NCBI GenBank assembly: GCA_021767625.1
Contig: JAASTB010000152.1
Coordinates: forward strand, 1-5,807
Reading direction: 5' to 3'
Source of the DNA: Wenzhouxiangella sp.
Lineage (GTDB): Bacteria; Pseudomonadota; Gammaproteobacteria; Xanthomonadales; Wenzhouxiangellaceae
DNA length: 5,807 nt
Each line of letters starts with the position of its first letter. Position 1 is the first letter of the stretch. The notes beneath the pieces were generated by a model. That model did not search any database. It saw only the letters and a list, made by a program, of their open reading frames with translations, and had not been told where the DNA came from. Shown here in pieces: positions 1 through 5,807 of the stretch. The translations under genes and the position numbers were made by a program.

Positions 1-633
1 GCCACCGACCTGTTGCTCGAGGCGGTGGATCTCGGGGCGTATCCGGATTTCGTCGGCTGGGTCGGTTATGACCGGGGTTCGGAGTTCGTCGTGTCGTTCT
101 ACGAGCGTTCGGAGGAGCAGGTCTCGCTGGTCGGTGATGTGGTCTTTTCGGCTGACGGATCGGCTGAACTGGCGCTCGAGCCCGATCGTGCGCTGACGGA
201 TCGCGAAGTCTCCATGCTCAACGCGCGCATGGCCGCTCTAGGGGCGGGGAGGACGAATTGCTCCGACCGCTTCAATACGGTTGTTATGCCTTCGGAGTCC
301 GGCGAGAGCGCCTGGACGGTCTATGTGCTGGCAGCGACCACTCAACCCGGCGTGATGCTCGTCGGCGGGCATTCCCGTGTCCGTGTCGACAAGCAATCCG
401 CGGAAGTCCTCGAGATTGAGCGCCTGTCAAAGTCCTGCCTGAAGCTGGGGACTACCAGGGGACGATCGGACGTGCCGGAAGGGTCAATCCTGGTATTTAC
501 GCACCTGGTTTCGCCATTGCCCATCCCGGTCTATCCCTACCTGAGCCTTCTGCACCGCGAGGCAATGGCGGTTTCTTCCCGGCGCGGGAATTGGATGATC
601 CGGGGCGACGAAATCTCGTTCATCGAGATGTAA
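1..633 (+). CDS. Uncharacterised protein, 3' part (5' end outside window)
   Basis: The frame is open from base 1 to the TAA at 631-633, so about 210 residues of the C-terminal part are visible. The first possible start inside the window is a TTG at 13, but it has no ribosome binding site and the frame runs through it upstream, so I treat the gene as cut by the window edge. I do not recognise a family. The visible part alternates short beta-prone stretches (for example VMLVGGHSRVRV and SILVFTHLV) and has no membrane segment. Two cysteines lie in the contexts TNCSDRF and SKSCLKL and could form a disulfide if the protein is exported. It resembles, from memory only, small 'hypothetical' proteins with a GGH-x-R-V strand followed by an LS-x-SC motif, whose function is unknown. 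It contains TCA, CTA and GTA codons that its neighbours tend to avoid, so it is somewhat less GC-biased. It converges on fusA and shares the intergenic terminator. Confidence 0.75.
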   Translation, partial: ATDLLLEAVDLGAYPDFVGWVGYDRGSEFVVSFYERSEEQVSLVGDVVFSADGSAELALEPDRALTDREVSMLNARMAALGAGRTNCSDRFNTVVMPSESGESAWTVYVLAATTQPGVMLVGGHSRVRVDKQSAEVLEIERLSKSCLKLGTTRGRSDVPEGSILVFTHLVSPLPIPVYPYLSLLHREAMAVSSRRGNWMIRGDEISFIEM

Positions 634-666
634 GCGGGCGCCTGCTTACCCTTCTTTCGCGAGCAC

Positions 667-698
667 AAAAAAGCCCCGGCAGCTTTCGCCGCCGGGGC
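667..698 (-). terminator. Intrinsic terminator of fusA, possibly bidirectional
   Basis: A perfect 8-bp GC stem (GCCCCGGC at 673-680 with GCCGGGGC at 691-698) encloses a 10-base loop. Read on the minus strand it begins 28 bases after the fusA stop codon and is followed at once by six T (A run at 667-672 on the plus strand), the standard Rho-independent form. Read on the plus strand, the same stem lies 40 bases after the stop of the left gene and is followed only by a weak CCTTCATTTCC tract. It may therefore also end that convergent transcript, less efficiently. Confidence 0.9.
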
Positions 699-726
699 CC
701 TTCATTTCCAGCTTTCAGGCTAGCGC

Positions 727-2819
<2,093 letters not shown>

Positions 2820-2820
<1 letters not shown>

Positions 2821-2861
2821 TATTCAATTGCCAGTGGGTAGGTTTGTGAAAAAGCCGTCAT
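2820..2861 (-). CDS. Possible 13-residue upstream ORF overlapping the fusA start
   Basis: An ATG at 2859-2861 opens a 13-codon frame, MTAFSQTYPLAIE. It ends in a TAA at 2820-2822 that shares one base with the fusA start codon (TAATG). Such stop-start overlaps are typical of translational coupling, which would help explain why fusA has no Shine-Dalgarno sequence of its own. Against it, the mini-ORF also lacks a good ribosome binding site: the nearest GGA is 14 bases upstream of its ATG. The overlap could be chance. The same frame is open further upstream to a GTG at 3003-3005, but that codon overlaps the -10 box and would not be in the transcript. Confidence 0.2.
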
Positions 2862-2990
2862 GCGCTGAAGGGCTGTCCGATACCGCCTCGCCAAAGGCAA
2901 TCGGGCGGGCCTGCCGCCCCGCCGGAGCCGAAAAACGCACGAGACGACGCGCACCGCTGGGTGGCGTCGCCGGGGGAGAAGCTTCAGTGC
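2821..2990 (-). promoter_or_regulatory. fusA 5' leader with two GC-rich hairpins
   Basis: The predicted transcript starts near 2990, which leaves about 170 untranslated bases before the fusA ATG. Two stem-loops are visible. One at 2945-2969 has a 6-bp stem (CGACGC with GCGTCG), a single bulged G at 2951, then four more pairs (CACC with GGTG) and a 4-base loop. One at 2903-2919 has a 6-bp stem (GGGCGG with CCGCCC) and a 5-base loop. The last 40 bases before the ATG are poorer in GC and look unstructured. No AGGAGG-like sequence lies 5-13 bases before the start. I do not recognise a known riboswitch or ribosomal-protein operator here, and GC-rich spacers often contain stems by chance. Confidence 0.4.
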
Positions 2991-2996
2991 ACGCGC

Positions 2997-3025
2997 GTTA
3001 TACACTAATTTGGGTCAAATTCCAA
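2997..3025 (-). promoter_or_regulatory. Sigma70-type promoter of fusA
   Basis: On the minus strand a TTGGAA -35 box (3020-3025) and a TATAAC -10 box (2997-3002) are separated by exactly 17 bases. This is the best promoter match in the window and sits in its most AT-rich stretch. Transcription would start near 2990 and run into fusA. Upstream of the -35 lie AT-rich bases, including an A run (T run 3048-3053 on the plus strand), that could act as an UP-like element. A TTGACC inside the spacer looks like a better -35 but would leave only 10 bases to the -10. Confidence 0.65.
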
Positions 3026-3035
3026 CGAATTTCTA

Positions 3036-3045
3036 CCCTCGAGGG
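3036..3045. repeat. Perfect 10-bp palindrome upstream of the fusA promoter
   Basis: CCCTCGAGGG is a perfect palindrome with no spacer, 11 bases upstream of the -35 box of the fusA promoter. Its position and symmetry would suit a dimeric regulator, but a single 10-bp palindrome in GC-rich DNA can easily arise by chance. On the plus strand it is followed by GATTTTTT, but with no loop and no plus-strand gene upstream, a terminator role is unlikely. Confidence 0.2.
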
Positions 3046-3067
3046 GATTTTTTCGCCTCATGACCGG

Positions 3068-3100
3068 AAAAAACGGGGCAATCCCGGGGAAAACCGGGAT
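3068..3100 (-). terminator. Candidate terminator for the propeller-protein gene
   Basis: A perfect 7-bp stem (ATCCCGG at 3081-3087 with CCGGGAT at 3094-3100) with a 6-base loop lies 92 bases downstream of the stop codon at 3193. On the minus strand it is followed by TGCCCCG and then six T (A run at 3068-3073 on the plus strand). The 7-base gap between stem and T tract is longer than in a classical intrinsic terminator, so efficiency is doubtful. It would separate this gene from the fusA promoter just downstream. Confidence 0.4.
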
Positions 3101-3192
3101 CCTCAGGATGCTCTTGGCTGAATCGGCCCCAATCCCGATGCGGCGCTGCGGATCCTTCCGGGAGGCGGCCGCCGGCAGCATCACCGTATGCT

Positions 3193-5807
3193 TCAGTCGG
3201 AATCGTCCAGTGCCGTGGACAGGTCGACATGCAGCAGGGTGGCGTACTCTCCGCCGATAACCAGGTCGTCGCCGGCGAGACCGAGAGCAACATAGAGAAA
3301 CAATGAGCTCCCGCGTGGGTTCCAGTCGCGCCAGGGAATGGTCCTGGCATGCCAGCTCGCGCCGCGGTCGGTGGTCAGGTACAGTTCGCCCTCGCGGTGC
3401 GGAACCGAGGCCGCGAGGCCGGCCTGGCCGATCACCAGGTCGGCGGCGAAATGCCCCGGGATCGCCGTACGCCAGGTCTCGCCGCCGTCGGTGGTGCGGT
3501 AGAGGCCGTCGCGACACCGCGCCAGGCCGAAATCGGCGTCGAACAGGCCGATCTCATAGACCGAATCGCCCAACCCGGTTGCGCTGCGCGGCAGCCAGGT
3601 CTGTCCGCCGTCCTCGGTCCGGAACATCCGGCGCGGGTTTTCGGTGAGAAGAAGGCCGGTCTGGCTGTCGGAAAAGTCGAAGCGAGCAGCATCGAGCAAG
3701 CCGGCCAGGCCGTCGTCGGCGGGAGTCCAGTCGTTGCCGCGGTTGGTGCTTCGCCACAGACTCGTCTCGCCGTCCTCGTCGGCCGCCAGGGCGAAGAGCG
3801 CCCCATCGGCCGGCACATCGATGGCCCGGGCTTGCCGTTCGCCAGGGAGCGTTGGAAAGTCCCAGTTGGCGCCGTCATCGAGCGTGCGCGCCAGCCCAGT
3901 GCCCTCGATTGCGTCGTACACGACGATGTATCCGACGCCCGCATCGCTCACGGCAATGTCGGAAAATACGCGCCAGCCCGGCGGTCCTGAAGCGAGGCGC
4001 CAGTTGCGACCGCCGTCTTCGGTGGTCAGAACGACCGGCTCGAAACCGAAGGTCGAACTGGCGCTGCCCACAGCCCAGCCGCTGCCGTCGGCGCGCAGTG
4101 CAACCGCCGAGAGCCGGTTGGCATCCGAGTCGGTCAAGTCGTTGCGCCGACCCTGCCAGGTGTTGCCGTCGTCGTCGCTGGTGATGATCTCTCCGCTGGC
4201 CAGCACCGCGACCAGCCGGCCGGTGCCCAGGCGGATCAGTTCGGACACGCCGAGATGGGCCAGCGAGTTGTAGCTGAACGACCAGGTTTCGCCGCCGTCT
4301 TCGGAGCGGTGGATTTCGGCACCCTCGATGAACGCGCGAGCCAACCAGATGCCGTCGGGCAGCTGGATGACTTCTTCGACATAGGGCGGGAAGGAGAACG
4401 CGTCGGCTTCGTGCCAGTTCTCTCCGCCGTCGTCGCTGCGGCCGGAGCCGAAGCTGCCGAAGCTCAGGCCGGTTTGCGCGTCGGGAAACGACAGCCCGTG
4501 CCACGGTCCCGGTCCGGCGTCGGTGATCGCCTGCCAATTGGCGCCGCCGTCGCTCGTGCGCGCGAAGTAGCCTTGGTGGGCGTCGAGTGCGCCGGCGGTG
4601 ACCAGGCCGTGGTCTTCGCTAAACCAATGCTGGTCGGACAGCGAGGCATCGCCCGGGCTGGCCAAGCGCGTCCATGTGCGCCCGCCGTCGTCGGAAGCCG
4701 CGATCACGCCGCGGTCACCGGCCACAATCAATCGGTCGCCGATGCGTGCCAGGTGGTTCATGCGCGTGGCAATCTCGATATCGGCTGCCTGCCAGGTCAT
4801 GCCGCCGTCGTCGGAGACGTAGACGCCCGCGCCGCCGCCGGCCGCGACGACCGATTGGGCGTCGAGCGCCATCACGTCCATCAGGTCGGGCAGGCGGTTC
4901 CACGTGCCGGGTACCGGCGTCCAGTTGTCACCGCCGTCCACAGTTCGCACGACCGTGCCCCCGATCCCGACCGCCCAGCCGTTGAGGTCGTCCGGAGAGA
5001 ATGCCACGGCATTGAGAGGGTTGCCCCAGGGCTGCGGATGACCGAAGGAAAAGGCGGGTTCGGGGCTCGACGACGAACGGCCGGCTTCGGGTACGGAAAA
5101 GGCGGCCACGAATACATCCTCGCCGGCTGGATGAAGACTGCCGTTGGCGGCGCCCGGAAAGACCGGCAGGTCCGGCGAGTTGGTCTCCATGGCCACGAAC
5201 AATCGCCTGGAGATGTCGCTGTGAGCGATGTAGCGGCCGTAGTCGTCACCGCTGCCGCCGATGAATGACGCGTAGAGCAGATTGCCGCCCGGGCCGAGGA
5301 TCTGGATGTAGGCGTCCTGGCCGCCGGCATTGGCCGGCTGGAAGGCGTCGGCCGTTGCGGCGATGTCGTTCGAACGGGTGCGCCCGGTCAGGTACACCCG
5401 ATCCCCTGCGTCGGGGCCCGCGACGAAGGCGGTCTCCTCGCCGCTGCCGTCGCCGGCCACGTAGCTCGAGAAGACGAGCTGGCCGCCCGACGAGAATTCC
5501 ATCACCACGCCGTGGCTGTTCTTGCCCGCCCCGGCAACGGGTCGGTAGGCGTTTATGACGGGAAACGTCGTGGCGTTGGTCGCGCCTGCCGCGTGCAAGG
5601 TACCGTCGTCGCCCAACGCCAGCCGGTGCTCGAGGAATTCGTCGCCGGCGGTTCCGACGTAGCCGGCCTGGAGGAGGCTCTGGCCCTCGTCGCCGAGGGT
5701 CACCGTGAACAGGTCGGCGTTGCCGCCCTGGAAGGTCGAACCGTCGGTCGTCGGCGCATCGTCGCCCCAGACATTGCCCACCGCGCGCAGCTCGCCGTTG
5801 CTGTCGA
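3193..5807 (-). CDS. Large tandem beta-propeller protein (SBBP repeats plus Asp-box/YCF48-like repeats), 3' part
   Basis: The frame is open to the right edge and ends in TGA at 3193-3195, so at least 870 C-terminal residues are visible. A GTG at 5779-5781 could be taken as a start, but the residues before it (DSNGELRA) continue a repeat, so the gene is cut by the window. Numbering from that GTG, residues 1-230 are SBBP-type repeats, 231-252 a serine- and proline-rich linker (GRSSSSPEP), and 253-862 an array of 13 Asp-box blades with motifs such as SDDGGMTW and TEDGGQTW. The protein has one cysteine, many Asp and Gly, no internal membrane segment, and ends in LSTALDDSD with no recognisable C-terminal sorting signal. 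SBBP and BNR/YCF48-like domains are usually found in exported or surface proteins. I infer export, but the signal peptide would lie outside the window. The YCF48-like label describes the fold only: nothing suggests photosystem assembly. Substrate or partner is unknown. Confidence 0.9.
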   Translation of the reverse strand, partial: DSNGELRAVGNVWGDDAPTTDGSTFQGGNADLFTVTLGDEGQSLLQAGYVGTAGDEFLEHRLALGDDGTLHAAGATNATTFPVINAYRPVAGAGKNSHGVVMEFSSGGQLVFSSYVAGDGSGEETAFVAGPDAGDRVYLTGRTRSNDIAATADAFQPANAGGQDAYIQILGPGGNLLYASFIGGSGDDYGRYIAHSDISRRLFVAMETNSPDLPVFPGAANGSLHPAGEDVFVAAFSVPEAGRSSSSPEPAFSFGHPQPWGNPLNAVAFSPDDLNGWAVGIGGTVVRTVDGGDNWTPVPGTWNRLPDLMDVMALDAQSVVAAGGGAGVYVSDDGGMTWQAADIEIATRMNHLARIGDRLIVAGDRGVIAASDDGGRTWTRLASPGDASLSDQHWFSEDHGLVTAGALDAHQGYFARTSDGGANWQAITDAGPGPWHGLSFPDAQTGLSFGSFGSGRSDDGGENWHEADAFSFPPYVEEVIQLPDGIWLARAFIEGAEIHRSEDGGETWSFSYNSLAHLGVSELIRLGTGRLVAVLASGEIITSDDDGNTWQGRRNDLTDSDANRLSAVALRADGSGWAVGSASSTFGFEPVVLTTEDGGRNWRLASGPPGWRVFSDIAVSDAGVGYIVVYDAIEGTGLARTLDDGANWDFPTLPGERQARAIDVPADGALFALAADEDGETSLWRSTNRGNDWTPADDGLAGLLDAARFDFSDSQTGLLLTENPRRMFRTEDGGQTWLPRSATGLGDSVYEIGLFDADFGLARCRDGLYRTTDGGETWRTAIPGHFAADLVIGQAGLAASVPHREGELYLTTDRGASWHARTIPWRDWNPRGSSLFLYVALGLAGDDLVIGGEYATLLHVDLSTALDDSD
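3352..4944 (-). repeat. Array of 13 Asp-box (BNR/YCF48-like) blades within the propeller protein
   Basis: The pattern S/T-x-D-x-G-x-x-W occurs with its Trp at residues 287, 330, 370, 416, 456, 500, 542, 594, 640, 685, 729, 770 and 810, counted from the GTG at 5781. Spacing is 40-52 residues, one motif per four-stranded blade. The tenth copy, STNRGNDW, has Asn in place of the Asp. After the last motif, GDDLVIGGEYATLLHVDL resembles a fourteenth blade without an Asp-box, so two seven-bladed propellers are plausible. Outside the motif the blades differ strongly, which argues for an old array rather than a recent expansion. Asp-boxes are structural turns on the propeller edge and do not define an active site. 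Confidence 0.85.
5092..5807 (-). repeat. SBBP-type beta-propeller repeats, period about 66 residues
   Basis: Three copies of a strand motif are visible at residues 36-43 (LLQAGYVG), 102-109 (LVFSSYVA) and 168-175 (LLYASFIG), spaced exactly 66 residues apart. Each is followed by a G-D/E-rich turn and then a second strand motif of the form A-G-A-T-N or L-T-G-R-T-R-S near residues 65, 132 and 197. This matches the seven-bladed SBBP family consensus of Y-x-x-x-x-GG-x-x-D followed later by Y-V-T-G-x-T-x-S. The bases beyond 5781 encode the tail of another copy (RAVGNVWGDDAPTT), so the repeat domain continues outside the window. Confidence 0.75.

Larger units (their letters stand above)
2821..3192. 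other. Intergenic region between the propeller gene and fusA
   Basis: These 372 bases separate two genes that run in the same direction. The right part (3101-3192) directly follows the stop of the propeller gene. It contains GC-rich self-complementary segments, including GATGC at 3137-3141 pairing with GCATC at 3178-3182 and an inner GGCG with CGCC, but no T tract, so I assign no role. The middle holds the terminator candidate, the palindrome and the fusA promoter, and the left part is the fusA leader. Open frames here (for example a plus-strand frame at 2828-3121) are arginine- and proline-rich in the way GC-rich non-coding DNA gives, with no recognisable motif. Confidence 0.7.

Noticed and set aside
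13..15. TTG as the start of the left gene
   Set aside because: There is no ribosome binding site in the 12 bases available, and the frame continues open to the window edge, so the real start probably lies outside.
634..645. GC-rich self-complementary GCGGGCGCCTGC just after the left gene's stop
   Set aside because: It has no loop and no T tract, so it is not a plausible terminator. The stem at 673-698 is far stronger.
3012..3017. TTGACC as the -35 box of the fusA promoter
   Set aside because: It is closer to consensus than TTGGAA but leaves only 10 bases to the TATAAC box, too short for sigma70. TTGGAA gives a 17-base spacer.
2828..3121. A 97-codon plus-strand frame in the intergenic region
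   Set aside because: It runs through the fusA promoter on the other strand, has no ribosome binding site and gives an arginine- and glycine-rich translation with no motif.
3352..4944. Recurring DNA phrases such as CCAGGT followed by GCCGCCGTC, which look like a tandem DNA repeat
   Set aside because: They are simply the codons of the repeated Asp-box motif (D-G-G-x-T-W) in a divergent protein array. The intervening bases are not conserved, so this is not a CRISPR array or a recent tandem repeat.
4255..5268. Long plus-strand open frame (337 codons) antisense to the propeller gene, with a similar one at 3349-3990
   Set aside because: These are antisense shadows of a GC-rich coding region, with low-complexity composition and no recognisable domain. 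The minus strand shows regularly spaced Asp-boxes and is clearly the coding strand.

Overview
The window is GC-rich bacterial chromosome, most likely from a gammaproteobacterium. The main evidence is a stand-alone elongation factor G gene whose protein carries the signature of the second EF-G paralogue known from Vibrio, Pseudomonas and related marine gammaproteobacteria. Nothing here fixes the genus. No RNA gene, CRISPR array, insertion sequence, integrase or phage gene is visible.

Layout from left to right. Positions 1-633 (+) hold the 3' part of an unrecognised protein gene that enters from the left edge. It converges on fusA (727-2820, -), and the 93-base gap between them contains a strong intrinsic terminator oriented for fusA. 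Positions 2821-3192 are a 372-base intergenic region. It holds a good sigma70-type promoter for fusA (-10 at 2997-3002, -35 at 3020-3025, 17-base spacer), a leader of about 170 nt with two GC-rich hairpins, a possible 13-codon upstream ORF whose stop overlaps the fusA start codon (TAATG), and a terminator-like hairpin for the gene upstream. Positions 3193-5807 (-) hold the 3' part of a very large repeat protein that continues past the right edge. Its N-terminal visible part is SBBP-type beta-propeller repeats with a 66-residue period. Its C-terminal part is an array of 13 Asp-box (BNR / YCF48-like) blades. It is probably exported and surface-associated or secreted.

The genes do not look like one pathway. 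EF-G is a translation factor, the propeller protein is a separate unit with its own terminator candidate, and the left gene is convergent and separate. The points most worth checking are the translation start of fusA, which lacks a Shine-Dalgarno sequence and may be coupled to an upstream mini-ORF, the paralogue-specific residues in EF-G, and the tandem SBBP plus Asp-box architecture. I found no convincing evidence of a novel multi-gene system in this window.
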